Assembly (NCBI GenBank): GCA_017553325.1
Contig: JAFZMH010000009.1
Span: 62,001-126,000, forward strand
From: Clostridia bacterium
GTDB lineage: Bacteria; Bacillota; Clostridia; Christensenellales; CAG-917
Direction of reading: 5' to 3'
Length of the DNA stretch: 64,000 nt
Positions 8,742-22,000 of the stretch are shown piece after piece. A program made the position numbers and the translations under genes. Positions within the stretch are counted from its first letter, which is position 1. The number at the start of each line of letters is the position of its first letter. The notes under the pieces were generated by a model that was not told the DNA's origin, searched no databases, and was given only the letters and a program-made list of their open reading frames with translations.

Positions 8742-9714
8742 AAAAACCCCAAGAACCGGTCATCGCAAATGTTGCGATCTCGAGTATGCCTGCGAGCACG
8801 ATTGCGTGCGCGAGGTAGAAGTATAGCGCGTATCTGCCGACAAACGTTATCGGCTTGTTCCACTTGCCATCGAGTTTTGGCAGGAGCGAACGGCGGGTTG
8901 GATAGAGTATCGGCGCAAGCAGCGTCCCCGCGAAGAAGAATGCGGAATACGGAATGATGCTGAACAAGTCGCCGGGGGAGATTTCGCCCTGCGAATAGAA
9001 TTGTGTATAGTTGCCGTAAATGTCTTTCGGCGGGAATACCAACCCGAAGATTTTCGGGGTGTTTTCGGGCGGAGTGTACAAAAAATACAGGCACGCGACG
9101 ACTATGATTATCGCGCCGCTTATTCCCATTATTATCCACTTTTGATATTTGGTTTTTCTCGTTGCGAGTTGAATAATTGCATACAGTAGTATGCAAAAAG
9201 CGAGGAAATGCAGTACGCCGAAGGTCACGAACACGCTGCCTGTGTGCATAACTTCCGAGTCGTCAAAGACGAGAGTTTGCACTCCGTACGTAGCGAGAGT
9301 ATAGAGGAGCGCGACGCCTGCGAGTATACCGCCGCGCTTTAAATTCGAACGCGAGAATGAGCAGGATATTCCCGAAATCGAGAAGAAAATAAACAGCACA
9401 ATCGGGTGAATAATGCGCCTCGTGAGGCTTTCGAAGAACCACGTGTAGCAGAAGAGAGAAAACGGGTCCCACAGAGCGAAGTCGTAAGTGTACCACGTTG
9501 GAGCAAACCACGCGCCAATCAGCATAGTAAGATGGTCGAGAACCATAAGACACACGCAAAAACCGCGCAAAAAATCAATCTCCCAAACGCGTTGACGTTT
9601 GGGTTTTTCTTCCTGTGTTTCGGGCGGTGAAATCTCGACTTTTCCGTCATCTAACCGCTCGTTTTGAGTTGTCTGTTCCTCCTTTTGAAGGGGGCTGGTT
9701 TCCTCTCGTTCCAT
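8740..9714 (-). CDS. DUF1624/HGSNAT-type multi-pass membrane acyltransferase-like protein
   Basis: 324 residues. A ~45-residue charged cytosolic N-terminus is followed by WEIDFLRGFCVCLMVLDHL, the hallmark first helix of the DUF1624 / heparan-alpha-glucosaminide N-acetyltransferase catalytic family. FIFFSISGISCSFSRSNLKR, another hallmark of that family, comes next. Eight to nine hydrophobic segments follow. The family is thought to move acetyl groups across the membrane to surface sugars; the acceptor here is unknown. There is no ribosome binding site: the promoter's -10 box ends 6 bases before the ATG, which predicts a leaderless mRNA. Confidence 0.88.
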   Translation of the reverse strand: MEREETSPLQKEEQTTQNERLDDGKVEISPPETQEEKPKRQRVWEIDFLRGFCVCLMVLDHLTMLIGAWFAPTWYTYDFALWDPFSLFCYTWFFESLTRRIIHPIVLFIFFSISGISCSFSRSNLKRGGILAGVALLYTLATYGVQTLVFDDSEVMHTGSVFVTFGVLHFLAFCILLYAIIQLATRKTKYQKWIIMGISGAIIIVVACLYFLYTPPENTPKIFGLVFPPKDIYGNYTQFYSQGEISPGDLFSIIPYSAFFFAGTLLAPILYPTRRSLLPKLDGKWNKPITFVGRYALYFYLAHAIVLAGILEIATFAMTGSWGF

Positions 9715-9720
9715 AGCGAC

Positions 9721-9749
9721 ATATTAACATAAAGACGTTGCCGTGTCAA
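9721..9749 (-). promoter_or_regulatory. Promoter predicting a leaderless transcript
   Basis: On the minus strand TTGACA (complement of 9744-9749), a 17-base spacer and TAATAT (complement of 9721-9726). The ATG of the DUF1624 gene is at 9714, where transcription should begin. Confidence 0.65.
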
Positions 9750-9964
9750 CAGGCGGACGCGCTTCCGTTCGGGGCGCGTCGGGCGGAGGGCAAGGCCGCG
9801 TTCGTCAGCCAAATAAAATCGAAAAATTATTCATAAAGTTTTTTAAGTAAACGCAGTTTACATTTAAAAAACCTTCAAATTTCGGGCGATTTTTACAATA
9901 GGTGGTGGTGTCAAAAATACGGCCACACAACCTATTGCGGTTTGGCACAAAAAAATCTTTGGTA
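9750..9964. other. Intergenic region with two hairpins, no gene seen
   Basis: Between two divergent promoters. Contains a GC-rich inverted repeat GACGCGC / GCGCGTC (9756-9780) and an imperfect repeat starting AATAGGT and ending ACCTATT (9897-9936). The middle is AT-rich. No coding sequence with a ribosome binding site was found. Neither hairpin has a T tract, so neither is called a terminator. Confidence 0.5.
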
Positions 9965-9992
9965 TTGACATTTTTCTTTTGAGTGGTATAAT
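9965..9992 (+). promoter_or_regulatory. Consensus promoter of the giant gene
   Basis: Perfect TTGACA (9965-9970), 16-base spacer, perfect TATAAT (9987-9992). Transcription would start near base 9999, giving a leader of ~55 bases. Confidence 0.8.
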
Positions 9993-10013
9993 TATTGTGT
10001 GTAATAATCTGCA

Positions 10014-10050
10014 CATACGCGCATTATACGTGCGTATGAGCTTGGAGGAG
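10014..10050 (+). promoter_or_regulatory. 5' leader hairpin next to a strong ribosome binding site
   Basis: Nine-pair stem CATACGCGC / GTGCGTATG (10014-10022 and 10030-10038, one G-U pair) with loop ATTATAC, then five bases, then GGAGGAG (10044-10050) three bases before the ATG. The hairpin could stabilise the long mRNA or limit translation; this is inference. Confidence 0.6.
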
Positions 10051-10053
10051 ATT

Positions 10054-13000
10054 ATGAAAAAGCAAAAAATTTCACTCGTCTTGCTACTCGTATTAGTGGT
10101 CTGCATGATCGCTATGCTTGTGGCTTGCAACCCGACTTCTCGCAAATCAGGCGGAAGCGGATCGACGATTATCGACGTTCCGATAACTCCGACGACGCCG
10201 GGAGAGACCACCGAAAACGAAAGGTATCTCGGCTCGAGAGAGGCGTGGAACATATTGAAACTTGCGGCACTCAACGCCACTGCTCAAGGCAAGGACGCGA
10301 ACTACCTCAATTTCGATACCGCAATCAACTTCGGTTTTGCCAAGGATACATACGACTCGCAGTATCAACTCCGTATAGCCGGCAGCGTGTACAGCGAATA
10401 CGACGTGACTCAGGTAGCAGGCGGCAAAGATCCGAGCTCAATACTCTTCGAACTGCGCAGGACGACGAGAAACGTTCTGCCGAACGGTGACGTCGAGTAC
10501 ATAGCCGAGGACGAGCCTGTCATGAGTCTTTATTATGTAGACGAGGAAATAATCGTTGATATTTCGGGACTCAAGAAAGGCGCGCACGTCGTTAAGACGA
10601 GCGACATCGACCTCGCCGCTCTCGTGAACAAACTCGACGGCATCGTTGATCGTATCGGCATATCCGATCTTCTTTGGGACAAGATTTTGGGTATGAACCT
10701 CGGCAGCTTGCTCAAACAGTTCCTGAATATGGACCTCGTAAACGTGACGCTCGAGGACATCATCGTCAACTTCTTGTTCGGCGCGAACAAGAGTCGTATC
10801 GTCGACTACGGTGAAGGACATACTCAACTCCAAATTCCTTGCGACCTCTCCTTGATCGCAAGCGTTTTGCCAATCGTTCAAAGTTTAATTCCGGAAGACA
10901 TCTTCAGCCTTATTGACAGAGTGCTCGGTATCGACCTCCAAAAGATCAGCGCACTCAGCGGCATGGCTCTCTACCTCCAAGCAGACATCTATGACGACAT
11001 TCTCGCAGGTATGGACGCGGACATCGACGTCAACCTCAACGCATACGGCAAAGAAGAAGTTATCAAGAAATACGGTTTGTTCCAAAACGACATCGGCATC
11101 AACATCGGCTACAAGAAATTTGCGTTCACCGGCGCCTCCGAAGTGGACATCAAAGAGATTGTAAACGAGAAATACGAAGAACAACTCAACAATATTGAAC
11201 AATATTCGCTTCTTACCTTTGAAGGTAAGATGACCGTAAACGTCAACGCAATCGACAAGACCGTCACGATAAATAATATCGTGGGGTCTTTCGGCACTTT
11301 GGTTTCGAATCTCCTCGAACAATATCTCAGCGCAGACTTGCTTGAAAGCCTTGCACCGCTCTTTGCCAAGAACGTGGAATTCCACAAGGGCACATTCACG
11401 TTCGGGCTCAATTTGCAGGGCTCCATTAACACGCGCAATAACGCGGAGACGCGCATAGCGTTCGAACTCGTTTCAGAAAACAACGCGACTGCGCTCGGTA
11501 TCTATTACATAGGCGCACGCAACGCGCTGTACATAGACGCGAGCCATCTCCTGACGGGCGTTCCGGACGGAAACGGCGGCAATACCGGCGCGAAACTCAA
11601 GATTACGCAACTCAACGGTCAACCGCTCGACCTCATTCAAATCGTCGACGGTCTGTTTGACAAGGTCGGAGATATAATCGTCAATGCAATCGACAACATC
11701 GACCTCTTCAAGAAGGAAGACAAGGAGACGTTGCAGGCGGTCAAAGCCGTCTACGACGACGCGGTTGAAAACAATACGATCCTCATCCCGCACAACGGCT
11801 ATACCTCCGCGGACGACGAACAGAGCGTGGATACGATGACGCTCATCAATATGATTCTCGATTGTATTGATATCAATATGGACGGCAACATCTTCAACAT
11901 CACGGAGATCAACGTTCAAATCACGCAGGCGGTCATCGGCGCGATTTTGGGGCTCGTGTTCACGGGCGACAACGCGGGCATAAATATCCCCGTCACCAAC
12001 ATCGACTTGAATTATGCAAACCAAGGCGTTGGAAGGCCGAAGACGCTCAATCTCAACATCGGTTTGGGACTTGACGCAAAAGAACCGCCGGTATCCTTGG
12101 ACGTCAACGGCAGTTTGCAACTGGGTCAACTCACCGATCCTGTCGGCTTCAAAGCGAAGATTTCCGACGTAAGCTCGCATGATGCGTCCTATTTGACCAT
12201 CCTCGAGGACGGCACTCTCGATATATCAAAATTCAACGTTTCGTTGTCGACGGGTATCGCAATCGACCTCTCGACCATTCAAGGCAACCTCGGCGAGGTC
12301 AATCTCGACCTCGGCAAACTCGGCTTGGCGGACGACCTGCTCGAAGGCATGACAGCGCAGATTTTGCTTGCGCTCGGCACGATTCAGGGCGGTCTCAACA
12401 TCAACATCGACGCGAGTATCGACCTTGCGATGGGACTCTCGCTCGACACTCTTCTCAATTCGCAGATAAGAATTACCATCACGAAGCAGACGGACGGAAG
12501 TGAAGTGCTTTCGATTTGTCTTGCGGACGGCTATATCTATCTCGACTTGTCCGTGCTCTTCATCGGCGTTGAAAAGGTCAAGGTCAAAGTTGAAGACATC
12601 ATGAACCTCTTCAAGAAGGACGAAGCAGCCGAAACCGCAACGGACGCTCTTGCGTCCGACGACGAGGACGGCGGTTTGCTTGGCAATATCACGCTGGACA
12701 GCATCATCGGGCTCGTCGGTTTGATCATCGGCGACGTCAAGGTCACTGACGGCTTTATCGAAATCGCCATTGCTTCCGGTATCATCGACAACATCTTGAA
12801 GATGATCGGTATCGAAGGCATTCAAATCAAATTTGAAACGGACGAGGAAGACGGCTCGGTCAAGACGACGGGCGGTATTCGTCTCGCCGTTCCGGACAGT
12901 CTCAGCCTCGACGACTTGCAAGTTGAAGTTTGGCTTGCCGTAGGCAAGAACCTCGACCTCACTGTCGCGCTCGACAAGTTCAGAGCGGGAATCGCGGAGA

Positions 13001-16000
13001 GAGATTTGTCCCCGGAAAACAAGAGAGAATACACGGACATCTTCGAGGTGCCGTGCGTTTCCGTCGATTTGAGACTCGGCTTCGACTTCTACGGCGACGA
13101 AGGCGAGACTAATTTCGAACTCGGTACGAACGCGGAAGACGTGGTCGTCGTTCCATTCACTTTCAACGACCCGATGAAATTCGAATATAAGTTGAGAGTG
13201 GCGGCGGATCTCGACCTCACGCCTGTCATCGACTATATCTTCGGCGCGCCCGCAATCAACACGAAGGACAACGCGAGCGAACTCGTCATTGAACTCACGG
13301 GCTCCAAATTCGACGAGAAAGAAAAGGTGTTGCTCGGCTTGTATTACACGGGCGGCACGCTGTATATCGACGGCGAGAACTTTGGTATAACCAAAGTTTC
13401 AACCGACATAGACTTGTACGAACTCATCCTCAACCTTCTCATGAACGACGTCAACGTCAAGGTCAACGACGTCGGCAGTACGACGTCTGCGGACGCGCTT
13501 GCGTGCGATGACGGCGACGAAAACGACGAACAGGCTTTAAGAGAGAAGATTGCGTTTACCATTATGACTCTCATCACTTCGGACCGCGCGAAGGTCGAGG
13601 TGACGAAGGGTATCACGGAAGCCATCTTCAAAATCTTCGGCGTCGATACGAACAACGCCATCGCATATCTCAGCTACGTTTGGGCGAACTACGAAGAGAA
13701 CGGCTATTCCGGTTCGCAAAGTCAATTCCCGCACGGCGACGAGATGTTCTCGTTTACGGGCGCAATCTACAACGAAAACAACCAATACATCGGCGCTGCG
13801 ACGATTTACGCGAGCCACGAGACCTCAATCAAGGTTGTCAACGGACTCAAAGGCATCAAGCTTTCACGCGAGGTCTATGACCTCAACGGCAATCTCGTCA
13901 CGGTGGAAGAAGACATACTCGACGAAGAAGGCAACAAGGTCGGCGTGCAAGACGTCGCAAAGGACTTCACGCTCACGGAATACGTGCACGCCAGCGCGAT
14001 TCACGGCGGCTTTGACGAAGTCAAGCTCTTTAACGAGAGCAAGGATATCGTGCTGCCGAGCATCTTCTTGGAACTCAAAGGTACGATTTCAATCGGCGCG
14101 TCGGCAGGCAACGAGGAGTGGAGCATAGGCGAATGGATTGCGAACTTCCTGTGCGACACTGACTTCGCGGTGCTTGAAACCGACGACGGCTTGTACACAG
14201 AATTGTACAAATCCATCGGCAACGACAACTATAAACCGCTTACCGCGGCGGAAAAGACCAACTATACGGGCGTAAGATACGTCAAGGAATACGCGGAAGG
14301 CGGCACGATTGCGTTCAACGTCGTTGAGGACAGATCCAACGTGAACGCAAATTCCGAAGTGTACGTTATGGTGGGCGGCAAGTACAGAAAGGTCGACCCG
14401 ACAAAGGTCTTGGAAACGGAACCGCTCTACGCGCAAGACGCATTGACGTCCTTTGTTAGCGACCTACTGTTGCAGTACAACATTCCGTCCGACGTCGGCA
14501 GAGATCTCGGCTTCCGTATCGCCGTCAAGGTTAGACTCAATCCGGAAGTTCCGATCAACCTCACCGCAAACATCAAGTATACGGAAATCGAAGAAGTTGA
14601 CGCTTCTTACACCGAGGTTTACAAGCTCGTAAAGAACGAATACAAAGGTCTCTCCGAAAGCGAGAGATCCGATCCGTCCGTCAAGAAATACGTCAAAGAG
14701 TATTTGCCGGACGGCATTCCGCTCAAGGCTATTTCTTCGAGAGCGGAACTTGAAGGCGTAGAAAAAGTTTACGTCAAAGTCGGCGAAAATTACATCAAGG
14801 TCGACCCGAGCAAAGTCGAGGACGGTACGACGCTTTACATAGCGAAATCTCTGCTTGACCTCGAATACATTTTGTCTCATACGGACCTTGCAATCGAACT
14901 CTACAATCAAGACATAGTAGCGGTTGACGCAATGAAAACGCAAAAGGAAAAGAATGCCGCTACAATCTTTGCAATACGTCTCGTTGCGGAACAAAACTCC
15001 AAAGGAGTTTATACCGGAACGAGTTCACTCTATCTCGATTTCAAAGACGACTTCCATATGGCGATGAGCAACCTCAATCTTGCCTCGCTTCTCGGAACGG
15101 TTATGTCGTTGCTCAGCAAGGACGAAAAGTCCGACGACGCACTCACTCCGGGTGAAAACGAAACGCCTGAAAACTCTTCTGAGGGACACGAAGGCGTGAC
15201 GTCGGCGCTCCTCGACGGAATCGATCTCAATTCGATACTCGAAGACCCGTCCGGTCTCGTCGACACCTTCAAGGGCATCATCGGTGGCGTCATCGACACT
15301 ATCAACGCGGACCAAGAGGGCTTCAAGATCAATCTTGCGGGCGGGCTCGTGCTCATGCTCGTAAATATGCTCACGGGCAAAAAGATTACCGCTGACAAGT
15401 TTTTACAACTCAACCCCGAAGCCAGTTATTTGGAATTCTATTGGGAATACGCGGCGAAATTGAGCCTCGGCATCGACCCGCTCAAACTTGCGGTGGGCTT
15501 GTCTCAAATCAAGATTGAACTCGGCGGAAGCGCAAGCGTATTGCCGAGCGACTTTAACAAGGCGAATTATATGTCCGCAACTCAACTTGACGAGTTGTCT
15601 TTGCAAATGTCCCTCGACTTGAACGCTACGCTCAAGGGACAAGACGAACAAATCAGGTTGGAGAAGTATCTCGACGTACTCGTCGCGGACCTCGGACTCA
15701 AACTCGGCATCGACTTCCCGACGGTGGACATGGATTACAAGTTCAGTCTCACTTTGGGCGCGAATCTCACGCTCAACGACCCGAACAGAACGGAAATCGA
15801 GATTGAAATTTTGAATATGGCGGAGAATGCGGTCAGAGGCGAAATCGTCATGGGCATCTATATCGTCGGTCCGGAACTCTACGTTGACATGGGCAAACTC
15901 GCAGATCAAGCGATCCGCGTCACCAACACCGACCTCGCGGATCGTATCTGCGCCTTTATCAGCAAACTTTTGGGCAGAATCAACGAAGAAGATTTGCTCA

Positions 16001-19000
16001 CGAGTTCAGACGCATACACGGCGTCCGACGACGTGTCCGCGGACGAGGCTTTGGGCATAATGCTCACGCTCGCGAACGGCAAACTCGGCGTACTCATTGC
16101 CGAAAACATCATCATCGGTCTCATCTCGGCGCTCGCAGGCAACAACGAAGTCGTAAACGGCAAGTCGCTTACGGAGATCATTCAGGAGTTCGGTCTCGAC
16201 CTCGTTTTGGACGTCGACATCAGTCTTGACCCGGTTGCGTTCAACCTCTCGTTGGACAGCAGTTTGATTGCGCTTGAGATTGCACTTAGCAATCTCGGAC
16301 TCGCAACAGGCACGGACAGCGTGACGAGCCAAGATATTTCCGACACGTTGCACGCGGCGATTGCAAGAAAAGACTACGTCAAGATCGGCGAAGGCGAAAT
16401 CGTTGACCCCGAAGATAAATTCGACGCGGACGGCACGCCGAACCCCGACGGCATATACAAAGAAGTCGACCACTTTGTGCAACAACCCGATTCACACGTA
16501 CTTTCAATCGGTCTTGCACTCGTGATTGATTACAGTGCTTGCGCGACCTTCGTCCTTGTCGACGACGCGACGCTTGCAAACTATTCGCTTGACGAAAGAT
16601 ATGCGAAGAACGCCTACGACGGCAAGTTTGTCAAAGACCCGAAAGGCCATTACGTAAGAGACGGTTTCACCTACGACCAACTCCTTGACACGGTGTTCCA
16701 TTTGGCGCAACTTGCGGACATTATGTCGTTTGCGCTTCCTGTCGTGAGCTTTGGCGGCGACAACTTCGTCACTACAGAGACGGACGGCTCGTTGACCGTC
16801 GGCGCTCTCCTTGAACACCTCGGACTCAGCGTATTCTTCGACTCGGCAATAAACGACGGATTGCTGATTGAACTCGGTCTCAAGATAGACCTCGAAAAAC
16901 TCGGACTCTTTGATGAAGAGACGGGCGATTTGAAGGAAGTCAACACCATCGTAATCACGGGAGAAAATATTCTCCGCGCACTCGAAGCGAAGATCGAAAT
17001 CGACTTCGACTACGAGAATCAAAGAAACAACACAAAGATCGGTTTGTACTTGGTTGACGGTGAAATCTATCTCGATTTGTCCGGCATCGGCAGCGAGAAA
17101 GTCAAGATCGGCATCGACCCGATTCTCGACTTGCTCACCGAAGCGCTCAAATTCGACATCAGAGATTTCGAATTCTCCGTCGGCGGTGTCATCGACACCG
17201 TCAAGGGAAAAATCCAAGACGCTCTCGCTTCCGCAGACGGCGATGAAGAAACTTCATCCGGCAGCGATAACATACTCGGCTTCCTCGACGGATTCACCAA
17301 CGCTTCCGGCATCGTCGCGATTGTGAACGCCGCGATTTCGAGAATCAGCCTTGAAGCGGAAAAGTGGGCAAAGAACCCCGATCTCTACAAGATAAAAGAC
17401 ATCGGCATCTTCCTCAGCGCGAACATCGTCAACGATTTGTTGTCGCTCATCACAAGCGACGAAATCTTCTTTGACCAGAGCGTTCTCGACGACGAACAGA
17501 GCGGTATCTTCCTGACGTTTGACGACGACAGTTTCGCAAACGTTGCGGACGATATGTGGTCTTTGAGACTCCTGTTTGCTTTAGCAAACAAGGAGGACGT
17601 CAACGCAGATGCGAACGCAGAGGATAAGACCTACAAGATCGACCTCAAGTTCGGCGTCAACTTCGACGTCAAACTCGAGAGCATTCAAACGACGGAGAGT
17701 CTCGTCCCGAACGACGACAGACTCAACTTTATCAGCCTTGACGAGTACCTTGGAAACTTGCTCAACGTCTTCAACAAGGTGCTCGATTGCACGTACGACG
17801 AAGTGACGTCGACGCAGAAAGACAAACTGTATTACACGTTCACCGAAGACCCAAGCGGCGACCACGTCTTCCAAAACGGCACGTACCGCAAGATTTTGTC
17901 CAAGGAAGAAACGGACAAGACGCATTTCAGACGCGGTTTTGCGGTTGTCGTGGCAGGCAAGGGCAGGGCTGTGACGTTCGTCCAAGACAACGACGGCAAC
18001 TATGTATACAACGAAGAAAAAGACATCTACGTCCCTGTGTACGCAGGCGTGGGCGCGAACAATAGATATAGGGCGATAATCTCGCAAGACGTGCTCCCCG
18101 AAAGCGTAAAATTGTACGCGAGAAACGATATCGAAGACTATGTCGACCAGAACATTTCGTTCAGCGTCGCAGGTCTCGTATACTTCAATTCAAACGGCGC
18201 GGACACCTTCAACTTGGGCGGTCTCTTCGAGAGTTTGTTCGGCGAGATGCTGATTGAACTTCAAACGCTCCAAGCGTTCGACAACGGTATCGGCTTCAAA
18301 CTCTCCGCAAACGTCGACCTCGGCGCAATCAACTTTGCGGGACTTGTGGACGGCAGCGGTGAACACGGAAGCATCTTGGACAGCGACTTCGACAAGATTG
18401 AACTCGCGCTCGAACTCATCGAAACCAACGAGAGAAACGACTTCGTCAAGATTCAAAAGAGAGACGGCACGGAAGTCGACAAGGTGCTCGGCGGTATCTA
18501 TCTGCACAACGGCTCCTTGTATCTCGACGCGACGGGACTCGTCGACGTGGTTGAAAACTACTCGAAAGTCGACAACTTTATGACCGTCTTGTCCGCAATC
18601 ATCGACAAGGGCAAGGGACTTATCGGCAGTATTTCCAACCTGTTCGGCAATAAGGAAGAGACGCAAGACGCACTCGCTGCCGCAGAGGGTGGCGACAACG
18701 AAGTCGCACGCGACGCAATTCTCGCGCTCATCTACGGCGACAAGGCGTTACAAGTCCAACTCACGCGTTCAATTCTCGCATTGCTCATCTCCTCGATTTT
18801 GCCTGACCTCGGTTCTATCGAAGAAGTCTTTGATATGTTTGAGATTTCTTTGAACATACAACACGGCGAAGAGCAATTCCTGAAGGTCTCCGACATCGAG
18901 AAAGACGTCCTCGACTATGCCGACAAGACCAAGCACTACGAGTTCAAGGTCGGCGACGACAAGTATTACGTCTCCGATTCATACGACATCTATCATCAAG

Positions 19001-22000
19001 ACGGCGAAGGCAATTACGTCCTCGCGCTCTACGACGGAGAAAAGACCAACTACGTCTATTTCAAGAATGACTATCGTCAAGTGCTCCGTCGTTTGACCAC
19101 GGTTGAACTCTTTGACACGGAACTCTATGCGGACGAAAGATACACCTATTTCGCAGAAGAGAACTACGAGACAGTGGACAACGAAAACGGCAAGTATGCG
19201 GCAGTCGACTTTGACGGCGACGGCAAGAGCGACAAATATTTGCCGATCAGCATCTACAAACTCTATCACAAGGACCCGCTCAGCGGCGAACTCGTGGCGA
19301 ACGAGGACAACAAGTTCGACACGTCAGTCGGCGCAATCAACTATATCGTCTACAACGGCGTTGAGAAAAAGGTCTCCAATATGCGCACTCGCAGAGTCGG
19401 CTTTACCAAGTCGTACGGCAAAGACTATACGCTCGACAAGACCGGCACCTACAAGAAAGTGGGCGAGGAATACTTCGCTCTTACGGAAGAGGAATACGAC
19501 GAAGGAAATCCGGCATACATCACACCGACGCAAAGATATTTGAAGGAAGGCGATTACTACCGCGCAATCAGATACTACACGAGACTCGACGAGTTCTTCG
19601 TGGGACTTGATATCTCAGTAGGCAGTATGAGTATGGGCTTCAAAGTCGGCGGACTCTCATTCGGCTTCGGCGCAGGTCAAACCTTGCTCCCGAGCTACAT
19701 CAGAGACAGCAAGGCGCACACCTATATCGACAACAACAATACGCCGCTTAACCCGAGCGACGACGTCGAATACCTCTACGACCCGAACGACGCAAAGGCG
19801 GTTGAATTGACCGAAGACCTCAGCACCAACCCGTTCTACGACACGATCATAAGAGTTGCATTCTCAATCGAAATCGACTTCTCTATCACGGAGAGCACGT
19901 TCGACTTCGGCAAGATATTGCACAACATCTTGGGCAACATCGACGGCATCGTTTTCGAGGCTCCGAGCACGGCGAAACACTATTCGTCGGCGCACTTCCG
20001 TCTCGACTTCAGCCTCATGCTCGATATGTACGATATCACGAACTCCGAACTTACGGCTGAGCTCTACTCACTCACGGAAACCGGCTACGAATCCAAGTGG
20101 CTCGGCATCTACTATCTCAACAACGCCCTCTATATCGACGCGGAAGAATTCTTCAACATCCCGAAGATTTCAATCGGCGGTTTCAACATCGTCGACCTCC
20201 TCGGCGAGATTTTGGGTATGGATTCCGACGGCATCTTCATCCATTGGGACGACTATGCCGAAACGAGTGCGGACGCATTGGCAGCCGCTGACGACGACAA
20301 GAGCATTGACTTTACGAACGAAGAACTCGCCGTCGCATTCTTGATAAGCAGAAACAATCTTGCCATCGGTATCGGCGACAAGATGTTCGACTATATCATC
20401 GATTTGATTTCGGACCTCACGGACGTCGACCTTGCGAAATTCATCTATACAGCAATCGACGGCAACCTCTCCGTCAACCTCAACACCGGCAACGGCATCA
20501 ACCTCGAAGCAATCGCAGGTATGAAGATAGCCGGCGACAGATACAACGAAGTAGGTTTGGCAAGCGCGGTTCAAGACCAAGTCGCAAAGGCAATCACGAA
20601 GAACGCAAGAGAATACTTCGTGTTCAAATCTGCGGCGTCCGACGCAAGAGCGCTTGCAAACACGCAAGCGGGCTATTACGTGCCGTCCGACAGCGGTCAA
20701 TATTTCCGCGTCGTCACTCCGACCGAAACAGACGTTGAAAACCTCTACGTCAAGTATCGTCTGCGCTACAACACTGAGGCATCAAGACTCGAGATGACTC
20801 TCGTGCGCGATAACGGTGAAGCGGACGAGGATTCGGAAGGCGTCAAATGGCTCGAACTTAGTGCAGACGACGTCATCTACGAACTTGTCACGGGCGATAC
20901 GTCCAACAAGTCCACCGTCGCAGACGGAGGCAAGTACGACATCGACCTCAAGTTGTTGCTTGCAATCAAGGACCTTGACGTACAATTCATCAATTCGAGA
21001 AACTACGCGCTGAACGAAGAAGACTTTGATGAATATATGAGCCTCAACGACCTCGATCGTATCAGCCTTACCGAGAAGATTGAGATTTCGCCGAGCCTTA
21101 AAGTCGGTGAAGATATTGACCTCAGCGAACTCATCGAATACTTCATTCCGAGCATCAGCAGTGACGAAATCAAGGCTCTCATCAGCGCAAAAGCGGACGA
21201 CGGCGGAGACATCAACAGAGAATTCTGGCTTGAAGTGACCGTGGATATCCAGCTTGCCGCGCTCATGAACGCAGTGCGTACGAGCGTAGATTATGGTACT
21301 GAAGGCGACTTGTCCATCATGACTTACGTCAATATGTTGATAGACAAGATCTCCGGCTTGTTCAGCGGCGGTCTGTCGGTGAACGGCATTATTGACATCA
21401 TTCAAAATATAGCGAGCTATATCGGTATTTCCATAAGAATAACCACATTGAACGGTGCAGAAAAGGCGGCGGGACAAGAACCGCACAACGTATTCGGCAT
21501 CTATCTCGTAGGCGGCACGTACGAACTTATGGTGGCGGACGAGTACGACGAGAATCACGACGACTACATCGCTCCGGAATTCAGATACAGCCACTACTAC
21601 GAGAATAAGCAGGGCAGTTATTACTACAACGCTCAATCCGGCACTTATATCTACGACAAGACCAAGACGGGTGTGACGAGATATTCTTACGACTCGTCCT
21701 ATTGCTATGCAAATCCGCTCGGCGAATACAAGCGCATCAACGGCGGCGTTTATATCGACCTCAGCTATTTCAACCTCCCGAGCATCGAAATCAACAGCAA
21801 GTCCATGAGAAAGTTCATCTCCAACTTGCCGTCTTTGCTCAAACAATTCGGCGTTGAATTGGGAAGCAAAAACAGCGAAGAGACCGATGCCTTGACTCCC
21901 GACGAAGGCTCCGGCGAACAAGGCGAGTCAAACGAGAGCGGTTCGAACGAGAGCGGCTCGAACGAACAGAGCAACCAAGGCGCATTGAGCGGCGCGAGAG

